A stretch of DNA of 64,000 nucleotides from an uncultured Holophagaceae bacterium (GTDB lineage Bacteria > Acidobacteriota > Holophagae > Holophagales > Holophagaceae): the NCBI GenBank assembly GCA_903884655.1, contig CAISFO010000033.1, positions 62,001 through 126,000 of the forward strand, written 5' to 3'. Position 1 is the first letter of the stretch, and each line of letters begins with the position of its first letter. Both the position numbers and the translations under genes were made by a program. Under the pieces are notes generated by a model that was not told the origin of the DNA, did no database searches, and saw nothing but the letters and a program-made list of their open reading frames with translations. Below, piece after piece: positions 1 through 10,358 of this stretch.

Positions 1-462
1 GGCGGCCTGGTGCTGGGGGTCTGCAACGGCTTCCAGATCCTCTGCGAAGCCCAGCTGCTGCCCGGCGCCCTGCTGCGCAACGAGTCCCTGCGCTTCATTC
101 ACTCGGAGGTCCACCTGCGGGTGGAGCGGGCCGACCTGCCCTTCACCCGGGCCATGAAGCCGGGCGCCGTATTCCAGGTGCCCATCGCCCACGCGGAAGG
201 CAATTTCACCCTGGATCCGACCGACCTGGTGGATCTGGAAGCCCGGGGCGGCGTGGTCTTCCGGTATTGCTCGCCCAAAGGTGAGATCGGCGCCGACCAC
301 GTGCCCAACGGCGCCATGAACGGCATCGCCGGGATCGTGAATGTCCGGGGCAACGTGCTGGGCATGATGCCCCACCCGGAGCGGGCCGTGGACCCGAAAC
401 TCGGCTCCACCGGAGGCCTGGGCATGTTCCAGAGCCTCCTGGAGGCCTTCGCCAGGGCCTGA
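1..462 (+). CDS. purQ: PurQ, glutamine amidotransferase subunit of FGAM synthase (5' truncated by window edge)
   Basis: The PurQ subunit releases ammonia from glutamine for phosphoribosylformylglycinamidine synthase in purine biosynthesis. The reading frame is open from base 1, so the N-terminus lies outside the window. The class I amidotransferase nucleophile motif GVCNGFQIL is at the very start, and the catalytic His/Glu appear in PHPER near the C-terminus. The C-terminal LGMFQSLLEAF matches the family. PurL is encoded about 3.2 kb away on the other strand, so the two subunits are not in one operon here. A hairpin followed by T residues lies about 70 bp after the stop. Confidence 0.93.
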   Translation, partial: GGLVLGVCNGFQILCEAQLLPGALLRNESLRFIHSEVHLRVERADLPFTRAMKPGAVFQVPIAHAEGNFTLDPTDLVDLEARGGVVFRYCSPKGEIGADHVPNGAMNGIAGIVNVRGNVLGMMPHPERAVDPKLGSTGGLGMFQSLLEAFARA

Positions 463-530
463 CCAGGGTCACAAATTCAAGGCCTGTGAAAATCTTAGGC
501 CACGAAGAAAAATTTCCTGTCATTCTTTCC

Positions 531-558
531 GGTATGCCTCGTCAGGCATCACTTTTTA
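531..558 (+). terminator. Rho-independent terminator after purQ
   Basis: ATGCCT-cgtc-AGGCAT forms a 6-bp stem with a tetraloop, followed by cac and TTTTT. It sits between purQ and the AraC-type gene, just upstream of the latter's start codon. Confidence 0.55.
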
Positions 559-568
559 TTCCTGGACC

Positions 569-1426
569 ATGAGCGACGCCGAATCCAAAAACCTCCAGAC
601 CTACACCAGCGGACCACTCCGCCTGGCCGTGCTGAAACGGGACCCTGTCCCCGCCAAGATCCTTCCTGCGCGGGACGCGTGGACCCTGCTCCAGCCCACC
701 CATGCCGTCCGCGTTTGCACCGGCGAGGATCGCGAAGAGGGCGTCATCCGCTCTGGCGATCTGGCACTCCTGCTGCCGGGCTTCGGGCACACACTCAAGC
801 GCCACCACTCCAATACCCCCTTCGGCTTCACGGCGCTGTTCATGGAAGGCCCTTTCCCCGAGCCGCTGCTGTCCTCCCTGCAGCACCCGCCCCGCAAGTG
901 GCAGGAAGCCAGCTTCGCCGTGCTGCGCAGCCTCAGTCTCAAGCAGCTCTTCAGCATCTTCAGCCAGGAGCTGGCCAATCCAGACGGCGTCCAGCTCATG
1001 ACCCGCGAGCTGTTCCTCATCCTCCTGGGCGCCGAGCTCTCCCGCCTCACGGAGAAGGAGGACCGCGGCCGCTTCCCCTACCGCCTGAACCGCTCCACGC
1101 TGCAGCTGGTGCTGGATCACATGGAAGTCCACCTGGGCGCCAAGAACAGCGTGCCCGAGCTGGCCACCATGGCACGCTGCACCCCGGACCACTTCATCCG
1201 CCTGTTCCGCGAAGCCACCAGCACCACGCCCCACCAGTACCTCATCGAGCGCCGCCTCCAGCGCGCGGTCACCCTGCTGGCCAACGGCGAGCGGCCCGGG
1301 GACGTGGCGAAGATGCTCGGCTTCTACGATGCCAGCGCCTTCACCCGCGCCTTCAAGCGGCGCTTCGACGTGCCGCCCAGCGAGTACGCCCAGGAAGCCT
1401 ACGAGCGGCAGTTCCCCAAAAAATAG
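569..1426 (+). CDS. AraC-family transcriptional regulator
   Basis: A 285-residue protein with the usual AraC/XylS layout. A poorly conserved N-terminal sensing region (about 1-180) is followed by a C-terminal double helix-turn-helix (about 185-280). The second-helix signature is clear in LGFYDASAFTRAFKRRFDVPPSEY. The first half of the domain reads VPELATMARCTPDHFIRLFREATSTTPHQYL. Nothing shows the effector. It is monocistronic: a terminator precedes it and a bidirectional terminator follows. The Shine-Dalgarno sequence is weak. Confidence 0.9.
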   Translation: MSDAESKNLQTYTSGPLRLAVLKRDPVPAKILPARDAWTLLQPTHAVRVCTGEDREEGVIRSGDLALLLPGFGHTLKRHHSNTPFGFTALFMEGPFPEPLLSSLQHPPRKWQEASFAVLRSLSLKQLFSIFSQELANPDGVQLMTRELFLILLGAELSRLTEKEDRGRFPYRLNRSTLQLVLDHMEVHLGAKNSVPELATMARCTPDHFIRLFREATSTTPHQYLIERRLQRAVTLLANGERPGDVAKMLGFYDASAFTRAFKRRFDVPPSEYAQEAYERQFPKK

Positions 1427-1441
1427 CTGGTGTACCTGCTC

Positions 1442-1476
1442 CAAAAATGGGCGCCACCCGGCGCCCATTTTTTTTC
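1442..1476. terminator. Bidirectional rho-independent terminator
   Basis: ATGGGCGCC-accc-GGCGCCCAT is a perfect 9-bp stem flanked by AAAAA on the left and eight T on the right. It would end transcription both from the AraC-type gene and from the convergent Ala/Lys-rich gene. Confidence 0.85.
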
Positions 1477-1485
1477 AACAAAGCG

Positions 1486-1854
1486 CTATTTGGCGGCCTT
1501 CTCGGTCACGGCCTTGGCCTTGGTGGCGCCCTTTTCGGCAGCTTTCTTGGTCTTGGTCTTGGCCTTGTCGGATCCTGCCTTGGCGGCACCTTCACCCTTG
1601 GCCGTGGCAGCCTTCACCTTGTCGGCCCCGCCCGGGACCTTGTCGGCCTTGGCAGCAGCCTTGGCATCAACCTTGGCCTTGGCGTCCGCGGCCTTCTGAT
1701 CGGCCTTGGCCTTGGTGGCTTCGGCCTGGGCATCAGCCTTGGCTTTACCTGAATCGACGGCGGCATCGGCCTTGGCCTTCAGCTCCTCTTTGGAAGGAAT
1801 CTGAGCGGAAAGCGCCAGCGTGGCGCAGAGCAGGACTGGAACCAAAAGCTTCAT
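1486..1854 (-). CDS. Secreted Ala/Lys-rich low-complexity protein
   Basis: A 122-residue protein. MKLLVPVLLCATLALSAQ is a typical Sec signal peptide, with cleavage expected near residue 17. The mature part is almost entirely Ala, Lys, Asp, Glu and Thr in irregular AKADxKA repeats. It would form a long charged helix resembling LEA-like or histone H1-like tails. No family can be named from sequence alone. It converges on the AraC-type gene and shares its terminator. Possible roles are envelope or desiccation protection, but nothing here proves that. Confidence 0.75.
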   Translation of the reverse strand: MKLLVPVLLCATLALSAQIPSKEELKAKADAAVDSGKAKADAQAEATKAKADQKAADAKAKVDAKAAAKADKVPGGADKVKAATAKGEGAAKAGSDKAKTKTKKAAEKGATKAKAVTEKAAK

Positions 1855-2131
1855 GGGGTTCTCCGGGGGGTGGGTTCAAGTGCAGGTGATGAAATCGCCC
1901 GTCAGGTTACTGTGGCAGGAGCCATAAAGCGAGGGGTTCGCCTCCTGGAACCGGCCCATTCAAAGGCCACTGCCCGGCCCATCATGCAGCCCTGTGGCCA
2001 TGGCCCACCCGCGATCGCCGCGCCCGAGCCTTGGAGCCACCCGGTGACCATCCGCCGGTCCCCGGCCATCCTTCGCCGATCCACAAGGGCCCAGCGGGGC
2101 TGGAAGCGCCATCCTGGCCCGGGAGGCTTCC

Positions 2132-2317
2132 ATGGCCGCATTCCTGCTCTGGCTCATCCTGCTGCTGGTCTGCTGGCCGCTGGCCCTCCTGGCGCTGGTC
2201 CTCTATCCGCTGATCTGGCTCCTGCTGCTGCCGTTCCGCCTCCTGGGCTTTGCCGTGGAGGGGGTGTTCGGGCTGGTGAAGGCCCTGTTCCTGCTGCCCG
2301 CTCGGCTCCTCCGTTAA
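2132..2317 (+). CDS. Small hydrophobic membrane protein
   Basis: A 61-residue protein that is nearly all hydrophobic, with two probable transmembrane helices at about 3-25 and 27-52, followed by a short basic tail (PARLLR). The start is supported by GGGAGG 5 nt upstream of the ATG. No family is recognised. It lies just upstream of another small conserved-looking ORF. Confidence 0.55.
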   Translation: MAAFLLWLILLLVCWPLALLALVLYPLIWLLLLPFRLLGFAVEGVFGLVKALFLLPARLLR

Positions 2318-2399
2318 ATTGGCGGCAGCGCCCGGAAGGACCGATATTGGCTCATGACGGACCCCTGCCCACCGAGGCTGGGCCGCATGGGAGGTCGTT

Positions 2400-2588
2400 A
2401 TGGATCTCTACCTGGACCACAAGGAAACGGAGCTGCTCACCCGGCTCCTGGATCGCTACCTCGAGGACATCCGGCGGGAAATCAACCATACCGACCGCGC
2501 CTCCTTCAAAGTGGCCCTCAAGTCGGATGAGTCCCTGATGCAGAACATCCTCACCCGACTGAAAACACCGGTCGCCCTGGGCATGTGA
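2400..2588 (+). CDS. Small conserved-looking cytoplasmic protein
   Basis: A 62-residue protein, mostly helical and charged (LTRLLDRYLEDIRREI), starting with MDLYLDHKETELL. GGGAGG stands 5 nt before the ATG. No signal peptide or membrane segment. The overall look is that of a short family found as hypothetical proteins, but no function can be given. It ends 3 nt before the convergent DUF922 gene. Confidence 0.6.
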   Translation: MDLYLDHKETELLTRLLDRYLEDIRREINHTDRASFKVALKSDESLMQNILTRLKTPVALGM

Positions 2589-2591
2589 AGC

Positions 2592-3140
2592 CTAGCGAGC
2601 CGCCCAGCGTTCACGGACCATCAGGGCCAGCCGCCGATCCCAGGCTTGCTGGGCCACACGGTCCAGCATGTGTCTGGTCTCGGCATCATAGGTCTTTTCC
2701 AGAGCCACGTACTTCCCAAGGATCTGATCAAAGAGGCTGCGGATCTCTGAGTGGTACTGCGGTCCAAAAAGGCGTCCTGAGGCGGCCTGCTTGAATTCCA
2801 GGGCACAAAGTACACCCATGGTGTAGTGGCCTTGCTCATGGTTGAGCAGTTCTTCCTTCTTCGGATCCTTGGCCACGTAGGGTTTGACCCAGGATCGGTC
2901 ATCCAGCTGGTTCCAGACCTGGACATGGACCCGGAACCCCGTCCCTTCCTGCACCGGAGCGTCATAGCTGTAGTGGACGGACCAGTAGGTATAGGCATCA
3001 AAAGGGCGACTGGTTTCGGGAGCCCCCTGGAAATCAGCCCAGGCCAGCTTCCGGTTCTCGATCTGCCGGGGTGTCGCCGCAACGACCATGGAAGTGGCGA
3101 CCAGCATGGACAGGGCAGCAACGCATGGCTGTACCCTCAT
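2592..3140 (-). CDS. DUF922-type putative secreted zinc protease
   Basis: A 182-residue protein with an N-terminal signal peptide (MRVQPCVAALSMLVATSMVVAA). The body carries LLNHEQGHYTMG, an HExxH-like zinc-binding motif (HEQGH), and the W-x-DF context (KLAWADFQG) typical of DUF922 proteins. Expected location is the periplasm or outside the cell. The start codon overlaps the stop of the upstream methyltransferase-like gene (ATGA), so the two are probably translationally coupled. The zinc motif is seen directly; protease activity is inferred from the family. Confidence 0.8.
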   Translation of the reverse strand: MRVQPCVAALSMLVATSMVVAATPRQIENRKLAWADFQGAPETSRPFDAYTYWSVHYSYDAPVQEGTGFRVHVQVWNQLDDRSWVKPYVAKDPKKEELLNHEQGHYTMGVLCALEFKQAASGRLFGPQYHSEIRSLFDQILGKYVALEKTYDAETRHMLDRVAQQAWDRRLALMVRERWAAR

Positions 3141-3541
3141 AGCCAGCGCCTGACATGCCGGGTATAGGCCTGGTAGTCATCCCCGAACTGGGCGCGCAAG
3201 CGGAGCTCTTCCCGCACGATGACGAGCCTGTCCAGGAGCAGGACCAGCGCCGGGACCAGCCCCAGAATCCACCCGGAATCCAGCAGGAACCCGAACCCGG
3301 CTAGGAGGGCCGAAAGGGCCACGTAAAGCGGATTGCGCGACCACCGGAAGGGGCCTGTGACTAGCAAGGCGGAGGCCACTCCATTGGGCTCGTGCGTGGT
3401 GCCCCGGCGCTTGAAGGTCAGCAGCCCCCAGGTCGCGAGGCTGACCGAGGCCAGCAGCAAGAAACACCCCACGGCCAGCCGGGAGATGAAGGACAGGCCC
3501 GTGCCCAGGGGAGTCACGAAGCCCAGCCCCCACCCCACCAA
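3137..3541 (-). CDS. Isoprenylcysteine carboxyl methyltransferase-like membrane protein
   Basis: A polytopic membrane protein with the ICMT/PEMT signature GPFRWSRNPLYVALSALLAG and a C-terminal EELRLRAQFGDDYQAYTRHVRRW, both typical of small bacterial ICMT-like methyltransferases that use S-adenosylmethionine. The track start is a TTG. The frame stays open upstream (SPQPPLLFLGCLL) without an ATG, so the first membrane helix may begin earlier at a non-AUG codon. Substrate unknown. It ends in a 4-nt overlap with the DUF922 gene. Confidence 0.75.
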   Translation of the reverse strand: MVGWGLGFVTPLGTGLSFISRLAVGCFLLLASVSLATWGLLTFKRRGTTHEPNGVASALLVTGPFRWSRNPLYVALSALLAGFGFLLDSGWILGLVPALVLLLDRLVIVREELRLRAQFGDDYQAYTRHVRRWL

Positions 3542-3622
3542 GAGGCATCCGAGAAACAGCAGAGGAGGCTGGGGGGACTTCCGAGGCTGGGACAGAAGAC
3601 CTCCGGAGGCTCGGACAGGAAT

Positions 3623-5923
<2,301 letters not shown>

Positions 5924-5981
5924 GGAGGCTCCGGAAGCCTTGATTCTACCGGGCCGGGGTCATGCGAACGAGGCTTGACAG

Positions 5982-7208
5982 TCAGCGGCCGGTCTCTTCC
6001 TTCTCCTTGGGCGCCATGGGCGATTCCCCGCCCTCGTAGGTGCGCCGCAACACGCCCTGGACCAGGCGCTGGAAGAACGTGCCCCGTTCGGGGTTGTAGA
6101 CGATGGAGATCGCGGCCTTCAGTTCGTTGCCCAGCTCCAGGAGCGCGCCCCCATCCACACTCGTCCCCAGGAGCATGAAGGGCGTCCGTCCCTGGATGGT
6201 CTCGGCCATGGTCTTGATTCGCCGGCGTTCATCCAGGCCGATGCTGGGCACGTGGTACAGCACCAGCGAGGGCCGCTGGTTGAGGGCGTCCTTCAGGGCG
6301 GTGATGGTGGGGGGAATCCGAGTGACGGGCTGCAACCCACCCAGCAGGTTCTGGAGGGATCCTTCCAGGTCTGCGTCAGCGGAGACCAGCAGCAGGCCCG
6401 AGGGGTTCCCCGTGGCGGGCCGACCCGCCCCGGCGGGAGCGGCCGTCTCCACGCCCCGCCGGGAGATGCGGTCCATGTCCTCCTCCCGCTTCTCGAACAC
6501 CCACCGGGAAAGAAGGTTCAGGACCTTGTCCTCGAGCTGAGGGCGGAATTCCACGCCAAAGGTGCGGCCATTCACGTGCCGCAGCTTCACCTTCGCGTTG
6601 ATGCGGATGTCATCCGTGACCTGGATGGTCACTGCCATCTCCTCGCCCACCACCAGCTCCCCCACCAGGAAGTCGCGGGTGCTGTAGATGCGGGAGCCGG
6701 TGGTGCTCAGGTCCACCAGGGTGCCCACGATCAGGTCGTATTTCGGGGTGCTGAAGGTGACGGGTATGCGGCCCACGCGATCCACCCGGTAGGCAGAGCG
6801 GTGGTCCTCCTCCTGGAGTCGGTCCGGCACCGCCAGGCGCAAGGTGCGCCGGCCATCGTGCATGCCGAAGCCCTTCAGCTCGGTGGGTGCCTCCAGGAAG
6901 CTGATGCCATGCGGGAAGCGCACCTTCAGCCCGGAGTTGCGCAACCCGTAGGTGGCATCTTCCCGACCCATGGTGGCGGCCACGTGGAACTCCTTGCCTT
7001 CCAGTTTCACGAAGGCGGATTCGAAGCGGAGGTAGGGCGTGACCAGGATCAGCAACTCCCGGCGCTCGCAGGCCCGGCGGAAGATGTCCGCGATGGTCTC
7101 CGAATTCCGGATCAGGTTGCCGGCCAAGGGTCCTCCATGGGTGTTCCTGCTTCCATCATGGATTCGGTCCCCTACACTGGATAGCTCTGCTTTCGGAACC
7201 CATGACAC
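5982..7208 (-). CDS. PilZ-domain protein with C-terminal receiver-like domain
   Basis: A 408-residue ORF. The middle part contains a PilZ-type c-di-GMP-binding domain, with YRVDRVGRIPV (arginine motif) followed by LVDLSTTGSRI (D-x-S-x-x-G). A YcgR-like N-terminal domain precedes it. From about residue 260 a CheY-like fold follows (GLLLVSADADLEGSLQNLL...PSLVLYHVP) but the acidic pocket and phosphoacceptor are not obvious. The track GTG start overlaps the divergent gene. A TTG at 7127 preceded by GGAGG at 4 nt is the likelier start. Role is inferred as c-di-GMP-responsive signalling. Confidence 0.8.
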   Translation of the reverse strand: MSWVPKAELSSVGDRIHDGSRNTHGGPLAGNLIRNSETIADIFRRACERRELLILVTPYLRFESAFVKLEGKEFHVAATMGREDATYGLRNSGLKVRFPHGISFLEAPTELKGFGMHDGRRTLRLAVPDRLQEEDHRSAYRVDRVGRIPVTFSTPKYDLIVGTLVDLSTTGSRIYSTRDFLVGELVVGEEMAVTIQVTDDIRINAKVKLRHVNGRTFGVEFRPQLEDKVLNLLSRWVFEKREEDMDRISRRGVETAAPAGAGRPATGNPSGLLLVSADADLEGSLQNLLGGLQPVTRIPPTITALKDALNQRPSLVLYHVPSIGLDERRRIKTMAETIQGRTPFMLLGTSVDGGALLELGNELKAAISIVYNPERGTFFQRLVQGVLRRTYEGGESPMAPKEKEETGR

Positions 7209-8863
7209 CTCCCCGGACCCTTCTCGCCTACAGCGCCCCCCGGAGCGGCTTCGGGGACGAGTGGATGACTTTCCTGCCCATCGGTTTCGGCTACCTGCAG
7301 GCCATGCTCAAATCCAGGTCGTTTCCCTGCCGCCTGGCCAACCTGAGCGGGAAGGGCCGCAAGGAGGTCCTGGCCTACTTCCGAGCCCAGAATCCCGCCG
7401 TGCTGGGCGTTTCCATGTTCACCTTCAACCGGAAGCGCTCGTGCGAGCTGCTGGCCTGGGCCCGGGAGGCCTGCCCCGGCGCCATCCTCCTGGCCGGTGG
7501 CCCCCACCCCACACACCTGGCGGGCGAAGTCTTCGAGGACTGCCCGGCCCTGGACGCCATCGTGCAGGGCGAAGGCGAGACAACGCTGCTGGGGATCGTG
7601 GAGCGGTTGCGGACCGCTCCCCATTCGGAGCTCTGGAAGCGGACGCCGGGCCTGATCCTGCGGGAGGGTCCCACCCTGCCCCAGCCCCCGCTGGAAGACC
7701 TGGATACCGTGGGCATCCCCGCCGAGCATCTGGAGGCGGACTTCCTCGACCAGGTGGGCCAGCTGGCCTACCTCAGCACCAGCCGCGGTTGTCCCGCCAC
7801 CTGCAACTTCTGCAACACCCCGGAATTCTGGGGGACCTCCATCCGCTTCCGCAGCCCCGCCTCCGTGCTCCGCGAGCTGCGGCTGCTTCACGAGCGGCAT
7901 GGCCTCACCTACTTCAGCTTCCGGGATGACACCTTCACCGCCAACCGGGGCCGGGTGCTGGAGCTGATGGAAGGCATCCAGGTCAGCGGCCTGCACCCTC
8001 TCTGGAATTGCCAGAGCCGGGTGAACCTGGTGGACGAGGACCGCCTGGTGGCCATGAAACGGGCCGGCTGCGAGTTCATGCAGTTCGGCGTGGAACACGG
8101 CAGCGAGCGGGTGCTGGCCCTGCTGGACAAGGGCACGGACCTGCGGCACGCCCGCCGGGCTCTGGATCTGGTGCGCAAGGTGGGCATGAATGTGGGCATC
8201 TACCTCATCACCGGCATCCCCGGCGAGACCTGGGTCGATGTGGAAGAGACGGCCACCTTCATCCGCGACACGAGGCCCAGCGACTGCCAGATCAGTCCCC
8301 TGGCCCTCTATCCGGGCACCCGCATGTTCGACCAGTACCGCGCCGAGGGGCGCATCCAGCGGGACTTCTACCGGGTCAGCGGCGACGCGGAGATCTTCGC
8401 CAGGGTGGACGCGCACACGGAAAAGGCCCTGCGCCACCTGGATCAGGCCGCCCGGCGCGCCAAGGCCAGCTCCCGCTTCACACCCGCGGAATTTGCGGAG
8501 CAGAAGCGGTGGCTGGGCTTCTGCGCGGTCGCCAACCTGCTCTGCGGCGAGGCGGCCGAAGAGGAGCAGCGGTGGTCCGAGGCGGAGGCGGAATACACCG
8601 AAATCATCGCCCGGGAACCGGAGAATTCCTGGGGCTTCATGAAGCGGGCCGTGCTGAGAGAGAAGCTGGGACGGCTCGATGAGGCCCGGGCCGACCTCGG
8701 TGAGGTGCTGAACCTGGCCCCTGGGAACCCCGAAGCCATGGACCTGGCCACGCTTTGGGGAATGCAGCGGGGAAGGAGCAGGCCGAGGCGGCCTGCTCAC
8801 GGACCCACCGCCGAAATGAAAGGCGCCGAGACCTACCTGAACCGACCGAAGGCGCAGAAGTAA
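7202..8863 (+). CDS. B12-binding-domain radical SAM protein with C-terminal TPR
   Basis: A 553-residue protein. Residues about 1-150 form a cobalamin-binding-like Rossmann domain. A radical SAM core follows with the 4Fe-4S motif GCPATCNFC (CxxxCxxC) and downstream GxE and GIPGE motifs. The last 100 residues include a TPR-like pair (EYTEIIAREPENSWGFMKRAVLREKLGRLDEA). Such proteins are often methyltransferases or oxidoreductases of unknown substrate. It is divergent from the PilZ gene, and no pathway neighbours reveal the substrate. Confidence 0.88.
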   Translation: MTPPRTLLAYSAPRSGFGDEWMTFLPIGFGYLQAMLKSRSFPCRLANLSGKGRKEVLAYFRAQNPAVLGVSMFTFNRKRSCELLAWAREACPGAILLAGGPHPTHLAGEVFEDCPALDAIVQGEGETTLLGIVERLRTAPHSELWKRTPGLILREGPTLPQPPLEDLDTVGIPAEHLEADFLDQVGQLAYLSTSRGCPATCNFCNTPEFWGTSIRFRSPASVLRELRLLHERHGLTYFSFRDDTFTANRGRVLELMEGIQVSGLHPLWNCQSRVNLVDEDRLVAMKRAGCEFMQFGVEHGSERVLALLDKGTDLRHARRALDLVRKVGMNVGIYLITGIPGETWVDVEETATFIRDTRPSDCQISPLALYPGTRMFDQYRAEGRIQRDFYRVSGDAEIFARVDAHTEKALRHLDQAARRAKASSRFTPAEFAEQKRWLGFCAVANLLCGEAAEEEQRWSEAEAEYTEIIAREPENSWGFMKRAVLREKLGRLDEARADLGEVLNLAPGNPEAMDLATLWGMQRGRSRPRRPAHGPTAEMKGAETYLNRPKAQK

Positions 8864-9037
8864 CGGGGAAGTGATAAGGCCTGCAAGCCGCGAGCGTGCA
8901 AGTGCCACGCACAGTGCGACGTCACAGGGAATCGCACAGCGCGGAACCCCGGGGGAGGCTTGGCAGACGCGCGGCTCCGCCGGGCGGATGCGCGGGGGTC
9001 CGGGGTTGGGCGCGCAGCGCGGAGCCCCCGGAGAGCA

Positions 9038-9580
9038 TCAATCCTCGTGCTTCAGGTTCGGGCTGCGTTCCAGGATTGTGAAGATCAGGCGCTCGAGTTC
9101 ATCCACCAGGAGGATGCGCAGGTTCGGGTCCTTCCGATCGCCACGACCCGGCTCGCCGCCACCCCTCAGCACGAAGAAGGGGCCGGACCGGTCGATCCGG
9201 GCGATCTGCTTCCAGAGCAGCCGCCCCGCCCCGAGCTTCCGCGCCAACGGAGTCGGAAGGGCGTTGTGCTCCACCGAGAGGCCCAGTTCATCGATCAGCA
9301 CCTGGGAACCCTCGACCATGAGGAGGCCCAGCAGGGTCCCCGCCAGCAGGAGGCTGCCGGCCACCACGGCACCGACGGCGGCCGTCACAGCGATCCAGAA
9401 GGACCAGGTGGGCTCGCCGGCGGACTCGGCCACCTTGAGGGAAGCCCGCAATACCGGCAACCGCTCCATGATCTGGGCCAGGGCCCGGACACCCACCAGC
9501 CAGGAACCGGCAAACAGCAGCATGGCCATGGCCCGTTGGGCGAAGGAAGGGCGGAAGACGAGGGGGCTGCCGACTGACAT
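9038..9580 (-). CDS. Small inner-membrane protein downstream of pyrF
   Basis: A 180-residue protein with two transmembrane helices (about 17-38 and 63-90) and a soluble C-terminal part (DELGLSVEHNALPTPLARK...KQIARIDR). This may be a PH-like or YdbS-like fold, but that is only a guess. The ORF track fuses it to an out-of-frame shadow of pyrF. The true ATG at 9580 overlaps the pyrF stop (TGATG), so it is translationally coupled to pyrF. Confidence 0.75.
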   Translation of the reverse strand: MSVGSPLVFRPSFAQRAMAMLLFAGSWLVGVRALAQIMERLPVLRASLKVAESAGEPTWSFWIAVTAAVGAVVAGSLLLAGTLLGLLMVEGSQVLIDELGLSVEHNALPTPLARKLGAGRLLWKQIARIDRSGPFFVLRGGGEPGRGDRKDPNLRILLVDELERLIFTILERSPNLKHED

Positions 9581-10308
9581 CAGACGTTCTGCATCTCGGC
9601 CACGATGGCTTCCGCCGCCGCGGCGGGATCGGCCGCGTGAGTGATGGGGCGGCCCACCACCAGCCAAGTGGAACCATGCTTCAGGGCCTGGGCGGGGGTC
9701 ATCACCCGAGCCTGGTCCTGGGTGGCCGCACCCGTGGGGCGGATGCCGGGCGTGAGGCGGTGGAACCCTTCTCCGCAGGCTTCCCGGATGGCCGCAGCTT
9801 CCCAGGCGGAGCAGACGACCCCGCCACAGCCCGCCTGATGGGCCAGCCGCGCATAGGCCAGGGCGAGTTCCTCTGGAGTGTCCGCATGCCCCAGGGCCGC
9901 CAGGGCCTCTCGGTCTAGACTGGTGAGTACCGTGACCGCCAGCAGCTCGGTCTGTCCCCCCGCCTGCCGGTGGGCGCGGACGGCCTCCACCGCCGCCTCC
10001 AGCATGGCCGGCCCGCCCTGGGCATGGACGTTGATCAGGCGGGGATCCAGCTTCAGCAGCGCCTCGAGGGCCCGGCGGACCGTGGTGGGAATGTCGTGCA
10101 GCTTCAGATCGAGAAACACGGGGACCCTCGCCTGCAGGGCCTTCACGAAGGCGGGTCCCTCGGCGCAGAAGAGCTCCAGCCCCACCTTGAGCATGCCCAC
10201 CCGGCCCGACAGGCGCTCCGCCATGGCCAGGGCATCCTTCGCCGTGGCCACATCCAGGGCCACCACGAGGCGCTCGCGGGCGGTAAGGGTCGAGGCGGGC
10301 AAGGACAA
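9580..10308 (-). CDS. pyrF: Orotidine 5'-phosphate decarboxylase
   Basis: A 242-residue protein catalysing the final step of UMP synthesis (OMP to UMP plus CO2). The catalytic motif DLKLHDIPTTVRRA (D-x-K-x-x-D) is intact, as are LVVALDVAT at the N-terminus and TPGIRP / LVVGRPIT in the phosphate-binding region. Start is a TTG preceded by GGGAG at 5 nt. First gene of a two-gene unit with the membrane protein at 9038. Confidence 0.96.
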   Translation of the reverse strand: MSLPASTLTARERLVVALDVATAKDALAMAERLSGRVGMLKVGLELFCAEGPAFVKALQARVPVFLDLKLHDIPTTVRRALEALLKLDPRLINVHAQGGPAMLEAAVEAVRAHRQAGGQTELLAVTVLTSLDREALAALGHADTPEELALAYARLAHQAGCGGVVCSAWEAAAIREACGEGFHRLTPGIRPTGAATQDQARVMTPAQALKHGSTWLVVGRPITHAADPAAAAEAIVAEMQNV

Positions 10309-10358
10309 GGGGACTCCCGTATGATGCGGAGGACCATTCTGCCATCAAGGGACCCTCC

